Positions 57,001 through 64,000 of a stretch of DNA of 64,000 bases are shown piece after piece. The notes under the pieces are model-generated. The model saw only the letters and a list, made by a program, of their open reading frames with translations, did no database searches and had not been told where the DNA came from. The stretch is taken from NCBI GenBank assembly GCA_949825045.1, contig OX463808.1:32611674-32675673 (forward strand). Direction: 5' to 3'. Position 1 is the stretch's first letter, and each line of letters starts with the position of its first letter. The DNA is from Argyresthia goedartella (taxonomy: Eukaryota; Arthropoda; Insecta; Lepidoptera; Argyresthiidae). The position numbers and the translations under genes are program-made.

Positions 57001-60000
57001 ATTTTAAGACCAAATTCCAGCGGTTTGGTTTTTTGGTTTAAGATACAATTAAGTTTAATGCACGGTTCCAGCGGTTTGGACGAGTTTAAACATCCAGCTC
57101 GTTGGCCTAAAACAAATTCCAGCTTTTTTCAACCTTATGAGTCCAAAACCAATGAAAAATTGGTCTTATGGAGAATCTGCTTGTGAGAGTGAGAGGGAGT
57201 GAGAAGACACATGTATGTTTAAGACACAGTTCCTGCGGTTTGGCTTAGTTTAAGACACAGTGCCTGCGGTTCGGGTAATTTTCAAACACAGTTCCAACTG
57301 TCTGGTAAACTTACGCCACAGTATGATGCTGGAACCGCAAGTAATATGAACGGCTGTTTGTATATTTTCAGCAAAGAAGCCCAGCGTTGCTACTGCGGGG
57401 CGGACATCTGCCGCGGATGGATCGGAGCTGAACCGGATTCCGATGAGGAGTATGAGGAGGTAAAAGCCCTGATCAAATATCTAATAACATATCAATTTTA
57501 GAAGAGACGAAGGACCTATTGCAGGATAATTAAGGTTATCAAGAGGTTCAACTTCGGCTTGCGAGATAGGATGGAAACCGTCTATTTTGGCATCCTTAAT
57601 GTTGTCCTAAAAGTCACAATAAATCACAATTCCGCGTCTTAAGATATTCAAGCTCAATAGTGAGTTCCGGGAAAAATACGATCGATTGTTATAATTCATC
57701 ATCATCAATAAACAATCCATATTTTTTGTCTCATATGACCCTTATTTAGCGTATGCTAAGGTCCTAGAACGGGATTCTGTGATTCCTCTATTAATACATT
57801 CGCTGCTATATTTTTATAATGCATCGCGACTTTGAACCTTAGAGTCAGAGTTCGTATTAGAGTTCACATCCATGAAAAGCAAGTTCCTTTTTATGTTCTA
57901 TGCCAGCCAGCCAGCAGGAATGTTAAGTAAAAGTATTTATGAAAATCAAAAATCACTTGCGTAAGTAAAATGTAGAAATGGCAATTTGTAAAGAATTTTA
58001 TGCTTTACGATTATTGGAGATTGACGAAAAACCGATTTTTGACAGTTTTGACCTTGCATAACTTACCACGCGGACACGTGATTTATTGTGGCTTTTGGGA
58101 CAACATTATGGGTGCCAAAATAAAGGGTGTATACAAGTTTCCAGCTGTCATATATGTCATATTCCGAAGTGAAACTTTAATTTTCTTACACAACTAGAGG
58201 ACCTAAGCGGCTTAGCAGATAGTAGGCAAAAATAAATTATTTTATTCTGTTTTATAGGCAGTGGATGCGGGAGGCTCAGGACCGGAGTAGATGGCGTGGT
58301 AAAGAAGAGGCCTATACCCAGCAGTGGGTGGATGTGGGCTGACATGATGATGATGATGATGATGAAGATGTGTTTTTAGTATTTGTTGTTATAGCGGCAA
58401 CAGAAATACATCATTTGTGCGCACTTTGCGTAATGAACCCTAAAAACCAGTAAAAGAGAAGGTACATGCATCACTGTTGCGTGGGTGTCTTAGAATTATT
58501 GCGTCTGTTTCTCAGGAGGAGGACGACGTATCTACATCCAAATCCGAGTCGGTCGTCCCCGACGAGTTCCCCGGCGCCGAGCACGCGGCCGCGCCCTGTG
58601 CGGCGCCGCGTGTCCGTCCGCGCCGGTCCCGTCGCGCGCGTCCCGCCTTCGTCGTGCCCGCGCCCGACCTCGTGCAGGACGCTGACGTGAGTCCGTAGTG
58701 GCGGCTTCCGTCGGTCGTCAACTGGCGTTTTGTTCGTCGTTAGTCATTATACGCTTGTTGTACGCAGTCTATGAATCTACGCCGCCGTGGACAGTAGGCC
58801 TTACACTATTCTGCATTTCTGACATTTACCCCGATGATTGACATGACCTCTCAAAACATATTCGCCAAATGCAAATTGTCTTTTGACAAATCAGAACACG
58901 ATTATTTCACACGAGCTGTCGTTTATAGCGTTTGTGAAATGAAATTGGAATAAGTCAAGATACAAAATCAAGCTTACAACGCATCGTTTGGCTCATCCGT
59001 GTGCGCCCGGATCCTTCGGTATCAGTCCGTCGGATTCGCTAAAGATACGTGCATGGTACGAGCTTATGCGTTGCGGTTCGCAATCACACACTCTACAGGA
59101 CGCACACGGTATACGCTACGATTCAGCGATACATTCTCAACAACTTCGCAGTTTTGAATGCCATACGACATTGTTGCAGATCGAGGAGGACATCGAGTCT
59201 CTCTCGCGCACCGGCATCAAGAACCAGTCGCACACGCTCCGGCTGTCGCGTACCGTGGTGCGGGCGAAGACGCGGCGCGCACAGGCGGCGCTGCTGCGGC
59301 TGCTGCGCGGCGCCGACCTGCCGTGCCGCCGGCTGTTCCTCGACTACCGCGGCCTGCGCCTGCTGGCGCCGTGGTGCGCCGACGCAGACACGCAGTTTAA
59401 GTGAGTGCACGAGCGTCGTTTGCTGCCCGATCACACTTTTGAATCGCCCACTATTTTACTCCATCATCAGACTTAATTCACATCGACCCACTTCAGGGCA
59501 TAGGCCTCTTCTTTATGGCGCCAATCCATGATCCTGTACCAATCTCATCTAATGCAAACTGGCAGGTGGTCTTTACTGCGTACTGTACCGTACCGTAACA
59601 TAATGAATAAACTTTATGAGAACAAGGAGATTTGGGAAGGGATATCGGCTGAACAAACAGTCAGCAGGTGATTGTTCACAATAGAGGACCAATCACCTGC
59701 CCTTTTTGTGTTATGTTCAGCGGACATCCCACCTCATCTTATCTATCTACTTACCCATTTCATTAACTTTATTTGTATTTTGATATCTCATGTGTGTGTT
59801 GTCAGGCTGGAGATGCTGCAGACGGTGGACCGGCTGCCGGTGCCCAACAAGAGTATGGCGCAGGAGAGCCGCTTCCTCACGATCCTCGAGCGCTGGCTGA
59901 GCTCCGCCGACGCGCCCGAGCAGCACCGCATCGACGAGGCCACAGGTACTGTCACTAGCCACAGGCACTAACCACAGGTACTAGTCACTATCACTAGTGC

Positions 60001-61318
60001 CCAACAAGAGCATGGCGCAGGAGATCCGCTTCCTCACGATCCCCGACTGCTGGCTGAGCGCCGCCGACGCGCCTGAGCAGCACTTCATCGACGAGGCCAC
60101 AGGTAACATCGGACCGGAATGATGTCGTTCCGAGTTCGGATACGTCTACTGGAACTTAATCGGCCCGGAACGACTCATCTTTACACAACACTATGAACGT
60201 CAAATTTTATTTTGCAGCCATTTCTGTTATTGAGATTGGCCATCTATAGACGCCTCGGTTATAGCTAAGTCATTAGATTAACCCCCATACTTAAGTGAAT
60301 TATTATCATCATAACAGGTGTTTACACAACAACTGTGTTTCCACAGGTCTTCCGGTGGAGAATGTGACCGTTTCCGCGCAAGAGGCTAGCGCGGACAAGG
60401 CGAAGGAAGTCGCCGGCGTCGCAGAGAAAGTCAGGGAGCTCTCCAAACACATGCTGGAGAGGTGGTCCAGCTTGAAGGTGAAGCATCCTCGCCCATACCG
60501 TGTGGCAGGGTCACACAATTTAAGCCAGTAATTCCGTTTTGCGTAGAGGGCTTGGCTAATGCTGCTCTAAAGATCTAAAAGAGTGAACCATCAGAATCAA
60601 AGGTTCACTGTCTGACGTCGGAGGAGCTTACCTATGAGGTTGTCTGACAGCTTAACGTGTTCATTATGCCGGTCACGTATGTACATGCCTAGCACGTAGA
60701 CATATTTGACGTGCATCGCTCCGGGATTCTCTAGTGTCCATCTTTCCGTTCCGACATTCAATCGCGCGTTTTGAAATTGCTTTATCCCATTATTACATAC
60801 ATTTAAATATATTACTGCCGTATAAAATTCATACCGCTTTCAACACAATATCGTTTCTCAATACTGTCCGCAGGAAGTTTTCAAGATCCCCAAGAAGGAG
60901 CGCATTCAGCAGATGAAAGAGCACGAACGACAAGCGAACGTGGAGCGGCGCGCGGCAGACTCTAGTGGTGCGAGGGAAAGGGACAGGGAGAGGGGCGACC
61001 GCAGCGACGAGCGGCGCGACCGCGAGCGAGAGCGAGATAGAGACAGGTAGCACAACACCGCCTTTGTAATTCAGTTGAACGTGGAGTGGTGCGAGGGAAA
61101 GGGACAGGGAGAGGAGCGACAAATGCACGATCTCATCGGCCGAATCTTAGTGATGTTGTAAAAATTGTGTTCATTTGTCATTATTTCAGAGACAAGTATA
61201 GAGACCGGGATCGGGATCGGGAACGCGAGCGGGAACGAGATAGAGACCGGGATAGAGAGAGAGACGATCGGGACCGTAGGAAAAGAAGAAGCAGTCCGGA
61301 TGGCAGGCGGAGTATCAG
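46275..61318 (+). CDS. SETD2: Histone H3K36 methyltransferase SETD2/Set2 (11 exons, 3' end beyond window)
   Basis: Exons: 46275-48049, 48432-48560, 53986-54101, 56410-56593, 57372-57459, 58516-58686, 59180-59400, 59806-59945, 60347-60477, 60874-61046, 61190-61318. All have GT..AG borders and join in frame into 1085 residues so far. Domains: disordered Ser/Pro/acidic N-terminus to about 550; AWS about 555-606 (C563, C565, C579, C583, C592, C596, C602); SET about 608-733 with [15 protein letters not shown] (688-696) and ELTFDY (Tyr729); post-[14 protein letters not shown] (741-751); helical middle region 822-941; then an Arg/Asp/Glu-rich tract. The family trimethylates H3K36 on transcribed chromatin and docks on RNA polymerase II through a C-terminal SRI domain, which must lie past base 64000 together with the WW domain. 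The domain order separates it from NSD and ASH1. Confidence 0.93.
46857..46964 (+). repeat. 27-bp in-frame repeat in SETD2 (IALPPxxEE)
   Basis: Four tandem units of IALPP-[PS]-[NYK]-EE and a fifth decayed start (IALPRS). Each unit is exactly 9 codons, so length changes keep the frame. Confidence 0.85.
48432..48560 (+). CDS. SETD2: SETD2 exon 2: end of AWS, start of SET
   Basis: Acceptor CTGATTCCAG, donor GTGAGT. Encodes [17 protein letters not shown] and the first SET strand ([18 protein letters not shown]). Asn593-Tyr replaces the SS-R spacing of the human protein, but the cysteines are kept. Confidence 0.93.
49763..51168 (+). mobile_element. Insertion inside the RTE copy, ending with LINE family L 3' UTR
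   Basis: Bounded by GACAA at 49758-49762 and 51169-51173. The last 340 bases match the 3' UTR of LINE family L (21303, 55284 copies). MITE family A copy 2 lies inside at 50214-50435. The first part is AT-rich and unrecognised. Confidence 0.65.
50214..50435. repeat. MITE family A, copy 2
   Basis: Same ends and core as copy 1 ('tatttaatcgcacatcaaa' and 'tttttgatgtgcggtttaa'). Confidence 0.75.
52075..52430 (+). repeat. SINE-like repeat
   Basis: Starts with an A-box-like 'ccttggcctagcggtattcg' and runs through 'tgtttcggatgacacgttaa'. The last part ('tatggctcaatcttactcg') also occurs at about 56145. Confidence 0.5.
52935..53110 (-). repeat. Dispersed repeat D, copy 3 (reversed)
   Basis: The reverse complement matches 7760-7970, including 'cgagaaaatttcatcca' and 'aatcttaatcaaatactca'. 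Confidence 0.6.
53710..53945 (-). pseudogene. Non-LTR RT C-terminal end, minus strand
   Basis: The minus strand encodes '[20 protein letters not shown]' and stop, like the D-R-x-x-W-R ... QQW end of lepidopteran endonuclease/RT proteins. It ends only about 40 bases before SETD2 exon 3. Confidence 0.5.
53986..54101 (+). CDS. SETD2: SETD2 exon 3: SET core
   Basis: Acceptor GGTCCGCAG, donor GTAAAC. Encodes [20 protein letters not shown] and HHYFMSLK. A small MITE starts about 10 bases past the donor. Confidence 0.93.
54112..54250. repeat. MITE next to SETD2 exon 3
   Basis: 'ctgattccgaactttggcag' at the left is mirrored by 'ctgccaatttcggactcat' at the right. About 139 bp. Confidence 0.6.
54430..55260 (-). 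pseudogene. LINE RT C-terminus, minus strand
   Basis: The minus strand (55076-54681) encodes '[20 protein letters not shown]', '[12 protein letters not shown]', '[19 protein letters not shown]'. A (GAACT)n-type tail lies at about 54430-54450. Related to, but different from, the plus-strand copy next to it. Confidence 0.75.
55284..55852 (+). pseudogene. LINE family L: RT C-terminus plus 3' UTR
   Basis: The frame 55284-55622 encodes '[20 protein letters not shown]' and '[20 protein letters not shown]'. The 3' UTR that follows, with a (TTTGACT)n tail, defines the family also seen at 21303 and in 49763-51168. 5'-truncated. Confidence 0.8.
55930..56395 (+). repeat. LINE 3' tail and SINE-like fragments in SETD2 intron 3
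   Basis: 'gcgtggtaaagaagaggccc' with a (GATGAT)n tail (to about 56025) is an RT C-terminus and tail also present at 58285-58365. The following part shares 'ggctcgatcttactcg' with the 52075 repeat. Confidence 0.5.
56410..56593 (+). CDS. SETD2: SETD2 exon 4: SET catalytic centre
   Basis: Acceptor TTCGCGCAG, donor GTAAGT. Carries RFINHSCDP (cofactor pseudoknot), [16 protein letters not shown] and [12 protein letters not shown] with the catalytic Tyr. Its last 17 bases and donor are the source of the repeats at 56915-57320. Confidence 0.95.
56915..57320 (+). repeat. Intronic array derived from SETD2 exon-4 end and donor
   Basis: About ten degenerate units resembling CAGTTCCAGCGGTTTGG plus a GTAAGT-like and TTTAAGACA stretch, interrupted at about 57125-57215. 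The same sequence occurs once as the true exon-4/intron-4 junction at 56577-56599. Confidence 0.75.
57372..57459 (+). CDS. SETD2: SETD2 exon 5: post-SET
   Basis: Acceptor TATATTTTCAG, donor GAG followed by GTAAAA. Encodes [20 protein letters not shown] and an acidic run (DSDEEYEE). The C-x-C-x4-C zinc motif completes the catalytic unit. Confidence 0.94.
57460..58515. other. SETD2 intron 5
   Basis: Mostly plain intron. 58260-58370 holds an RT C-terminal scrap ([16 protein letters not shown]) with a GATGAT tail, and 58385-58455 resembles the repeat at 63470. Confidence 0.5.
58516..58686 (+). CDS. SETD2: SETD2 exon 6: acidic then Arg/Pro/Ala-rich linker
   Basis: Acceptor GTTTCTCAG, donor GAC followed by GTGAGT; 57 codons, phase 0 at both ends, so skipping would keep the frame. 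Very GC-rich. [12 protein letters not shown] then [15 protein letters not shown]. Confidence 0.85.
59180..59400 (+). CDS. SETD2: SETD2 exon 7: helical middle region
   Basis: Acceptor ATTGTTGCAG, donor GTGAGT. Encodes [20 protein letters not shown] and [15 protein letters not shown], which align with the human LSLSRLMVRIETLE / FLERHGLSLLWIW region. Confidence 0.88.
59806..59945 (+). CDS. SETD2: SETD2 exon 8: helical middle region, continued
   Basis: Acceptor TGTTGTCAG, donor ACAG followed by GTACTG. Encodes [20 protein letters not shown] and FLTILERW, matching the human 'LPIPTKNMLEES ... IIQRW' block. A copy of its last 105 bases follows in the intron. Confidence 0.88.
59998..60102 (+). pseudogene. 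SETD2 exon-8 duplicate (pseudo-exon candidate)
   Basis: 105 bases aligned without gaps to 59841-59945 (9 differences by eye). An AG precedes it, GTAACA follows it, and its phase is compatible with inclusion after exon 8. Seven of the nine changes alter the peptide, including Leu to Pro and Arg to Cys. The pyrimidine tract is poor. Most likely unused. Confidence 0.75.
60347..60477 (+). CDS. SETD2: SETD2 exon 9
   Basis: Acceptor TTTCCACAG, donor AAG followed by GTGAAG. Encodes an Ala/Lys/Glu-rich helix leading to [14 protein letters not shown], the counterpart of human 'ATKLLDSWKDLK'. Confidence 0.88.
60874..61046 (+). CDS. SETD2: SETD2 exon 10
   Basis: Acceptor CTGTCCGCAG, donor GACAG followed by GTAGCA. 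Encodes [20 protein letters not shown] (human 'EVYRIPKK') then a charged Arg/Glu/Asp run. Confidence 0.9.
61077..61120 (+). repeat. Partial copy of SETD2 exon 10 in intron 10
   Basis: GAACGTGGAG then 36 bases starting AGTGGTGCGAGGGAAAGGGA repeat exon positions 60936-60945 and 60964-60999 with one mismatch, skipping 18 exon bases. Confidence 0.75.
61190..61318 (+). CDS. SETD2: SETD2 exon 11: RD/RE-rich tract (last exon in window)
   Basis: Acceptor TATTTCAG, donor ATCAG followed by GTTAGT. Encodes alternating Arg-Asp/Arg-Glu pairs and [14 protein letters not shown]. Ends with two bases of a split codon; the partner exon is not seen before base 64000. Confidence 0.85.
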
Positions 61319-61564
61319 GTTAGTAATCTTTTATTTAAGTTACCGATCAAATATAACCTTTTTGCATAAATGTGATGTTCTTAAATAACATTATTGGCTA
61401 TATTTACTCGTATTTATTATTTCAATTATTCATGCCGCAGCAATTTGTATTATGTAAAAAAAAGTAATAATCGCACACAAGGGTTCCGTGCCTTCATACA
61501 AGAAAACTTAACCACTTAAAATAATAGAAAAGAAAGAGAATAATATTATGTCCGAATTTGGATA

Positions 61565-61816
61565 CTTTGCCAGAGGCAATTATAAGGAGAGCGACATCTT
61601 CGGGAGTAAAGTAAAAGGCTTGAGATGCGCGCAAATACTAGACTATACTAGACTATTTATTATAGGGAATCCTAGCTTATATACTAGGTTGGTGCATGCT
61701 ATTAATGACGTGCATAAGACATAGTGCGTGATGAATATAAATATACCTTATCTGTGACGGTCTTCGACTTATCTTAACATTACGTAAAAATATGACTAAC
61801 ATACTCGACCGGCACA
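61565..61816 (-). repeat. LTR (3' LTR of minus-strand element)
   Basis: Starts TGTGCCGGTCGAG and ends TCTGGCAAAG on the minus strand. Confidence 0.85.
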
Positions 61817-63092
61817 GATACTCCCCCCTTTAGGGAAAAAAATAAATGAATGTACTTATAACAATGGAAAAAAATCTAAGTTAGATACCATAACAAACTT
61901 ATCAACTGCAATAATAACTAGTAGTATTTAAATAAACATAAAACCAGATCTTAATTGTGCATACTTTAACTTAATCTATTTTTATATATAAGGAAAGTTA
62001 TTGTTAAATAAAACTAGACAGTAATAGAGCATATTTCAACTTAATCTAAAGGTATTTCTTACAAGAATTAGGAAAATAAAGGAACTACGGTTATGTGAAT
62101 TCTACATAAGTTTAAAGAATAACATAATATTTACCTACAGGCGAGTCTTGTGTCTGGCCGCACACTACATAAAATAAACTAAAAACTGGAAAACAGAAAA
62201 ACACTACCAAAATGGGGCTTCGCGGTTAGTAAACTAACCTAACCTATAACCGGAAAAGATCCGCAGGAGAGTCGTCTGATGCTGCAGCCGCCAATGATTT
62301 TCAAGAATCGATGAGTCAATTTACATCGCACGTCGTTTAAGTTGTAATCACTGTTTGTTTATAATTGCGACCGTACCTACACAAGGATGATTGTGCTGAA
62401 TCAGCGTCAGCATTAAATCTGTAACCTTGGCTGTAGGCATTCAATGATCTCGTACGTCATATTACGTGCGTGCTCTTCACTCTTGAGTGAATATTAAGTT
62501 GTCGATTGATGAAATTTGTGTGCCTAAAAACCTTGGGATTTGGCAACATAGGGCACATCTTGTACACCAATCGTTTATGTATATGTATTATATATATGTA
62601 TCTCTCTCTCTCTCTTCAGTGATTTGATTATGCTTCGTGCGATGTTCTTCCTGGGTGATTAGGTATATCGATGATGTTTCAATACTCTTCTGGGGGCTGG
62701 AACGGCTTCCTATGTCTTGAACTTGAAAAGCTGCTTGCTGTAAATGAATTTGCCGACGCGTTCGTTTCTGCTGGTGCGAGCTCCATTTTGATAAATCAGC
62801 AGTCGGCTGACTATCGGGTCATTGTTCTTGCGGTGTTTTGAGTTCAATGCGGGAAATCTTCAGTTGAAATTATTTGGCTTCTGGTCCGTCATGGCTTGCT
62901 TGATGTCGTCTTGGTTTGGGTGAGGTCTTGATTATGGGTTTCTGCAGCGTGGTTTGAAATAGGTATGCAGAAGTCGGGGCTCGGCGATCTTGGACGAAGT
63001 GCTTCTTGCTTGCACTTCTACGGTGGCAGCACACGGAGTTTTCTTCGCGGCTGGGTCCATGCTGCTATTACCGAAGGTTGCTGATGTTCAAA

Positions 63093-63105
63093 CGTCGGGT
63101 CACCA
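63093..63105 (-). other. Primer-binding site, tRNA-Trp-like
   Basis: The minus strand TGGTGACCCGACG, one C shorter than the site at 30997-31009. Confidence 0.65.
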
Positions 63106-63357
63106 CTTTGCCAGAGGCAATTATAAGGAGAGCGACATCTTCGGGAGTAAAGTAAAAGGCTTGAGATGCGCGCAAATACTAGACTATACTAGACTATTTA
63201 TTATAGGGAATCCTAGCTTATATACTAGGTTGGTGCATGATATTAATGACGTGCATAAGACATAGTGCGTGATGAATATAAATATACCTTATCTGTGACG
63301 GTCTTCGACTTATCTTAACATTACGTGAAAATATGACTAACATACTCGACCGGCACA
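63106..63357 (-). repeat. LTR (5' LTR of minus-strand element)
   Basis: Differs from 61565-61816 at two visible positions (gcatgAtatt; ttacgtGaaa). Confidence 0.85.
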
Positions 63358-63361
63358 GATA

Positions 63362-64000
63362 CAAACCCAAAACCATGATAAGATTGCGAACCAATTGCGC
63401 CACCACAACCATATGATAAAACGCGAAATCTACGATCACATTTGAATATTGTTATGGTTTGTTATATCGAGGGTGGTGACAAAACACGTCTCTTGTATGG
63501 GGACTCCCTTTAGTTTATAAAATCTCGTTTAGTTCATTTTATGCTGTAGCCGCAACAGAAATACACATTCTGTGAAAATTTCAACTCTCTGCCTATTAAG
63601 GTTCATGAGATACAGCCCGCTGACGGACGGACGGACAGAGAAATAGGGTCCTCTTCGGGCTCTTCGGGTACTGAACCCTAAAAAGCAGTTTTAAGGTGAA
63701 ATTCCGCAGCCAACCGCAACATGGGTGCAGTGTCAAAAATCTTAGAGAATCGATTAGAAAGTTTTAGCAATTACGGAGTTACAGATTTTCCTGGCATTAA
63801 ACAAAAGCAAAATAGTATGTACAGATGTAGTGAATAATCCTTTCCTATCGGCAAAACTCGGAACAACGATAACACCCGAATGGTGCCGATGTGTCTATGA
63901 ATTACTGTATTATTAAATTACGTGTAGGTATCAAATAAATCGCATACTTTTATTTATCAATGTCAAATGTATCAAAGTAGTAAGACAAAAACGAACATTT
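63362..64000. other. Continuing SETD2 intron with dispersed repeat
   Basis: 63470-63665 ('acggacggacggacagagaa', 'cttcgggtactgaaccctaa') resembles a repeat widespread in Lepidoptera. No exon of SETD2 recognised. Confidence 0.45.

Larger units (their letters stand above)
61561..63361 (-). mobile_element. Non-coding LTR element (TRIM/LARD-like), tRNA-Trp primed
   Basis: LTRs 61565-61816 and 63106-63357 (252 bp, two differences by eye). GATA on both outer flanks is the likely 4-bp target duplication. Minus orientation: the primer site TGGTGACCCGACG directly abuts the 5' LTR, and a purine tract AAAGGGGGGAG lies next to the 3' LTR. The 1.3-kb interior has no gag or pol. It probably depends on the same kind of helper as the 28775-31200 element. 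It lies antisense in a SETD2 intron. Confidence 0.85.

Noticed and set aside
59049..59531. 160-codon frame overlapping SETD2 exon 7
   Set aside because: Out-of-frame shadow of a GC-rich exon; the frame joined by splice sites is the one matching SETD2.
61086..61388. Frame with RDRDRE repeats starting in intron 10
   Set aside because: It is SETD2 exon 11 read with intron 10 included; the ATG lies in the exon-10 echo.
1..64000. CRISPR arrays, operons, bacterial defence systems
   Set aside because: Spliced genes and transposon content show a eukaryotic genome; the regular repeats present are minisatellites without spacers.

Overview
This window looks like moth or butterfly (Lepidoptera) nuclear DNA. 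The background is AT-rich and packed with transposon debris typical of that order: tRNA-derived SINEs, RTE, CR1 and Jockey type LINE ends, Helitrons, DIRS, Ty3/gypsy, Tc1, hAT, PIF/Harbinger and many MITEs. The two host genes I can read through their splice sites are insect-like. Species and order are inferred, not shown.

Host genes. (1) Signal peptidase complex subunit 2 (SPCS2) on the minus strand has five coding exons between 23319 and 12721. They splice into a complete 190-residue two-pass ER membrane protein. (2) The H3K36 methyltransferase SETD2/Set2 on the plus strand has eleven coding exons from 46275 to 61318. They cover the disordered N-terminus, AWS, SET, post-SET, helical middle region and the start of an Arg/Asp/Glu-rich tract; the WW and SRI end should lie beyond base 64000. 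A weak third candidate is a single first exon on the minus strand (1454-1362) with a signal-peptide-like start, whose gene would leave the window to the left.

Layout. 1-12 kb: no confident gene; MITEs, fold-backs, LINE tails and a SINE. 12.7-23.3 kb: SPCS2, with introns filled by a hAT-like MITE, RTE relics and a dead hAT transposase. 24-27 kb: Helitron end, THAP fragment, SINE, Harbinger fragment. 27.7-36.6 kb: a DIRS element opened by two later insertions, an LTR element with identical LTRs (28775-31200) and a CR1-like LINE with an intact RT frame but no endonuclease (about 31251-34440). 36624-42260: a full-length but dead Helitron with recognisable ends. 42.4-45.5 kb: Tc1 relic and palindromic repeats. 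46.3-61.3 kb: SETD2. 61565-63357: a second LTR element of the same primer type, without coding capacity, in a SETD2 intron.

Most unusual signal. SETD2 carries local copies of its own exon material inside its introns: about ten decayed copies of the exon-4 end and splice donor in intron 4, a 105-bp phase-compatible copy of exon 8 in intron 8, and a partial copy of exon 10 in intron 10. The next most interesting item is a small predicted N-myristoylated membrane protein encoded downstream of the gag/pol remnant in the younger LTR element.

All homology calls are by eye from recognised motifs; no search was run.
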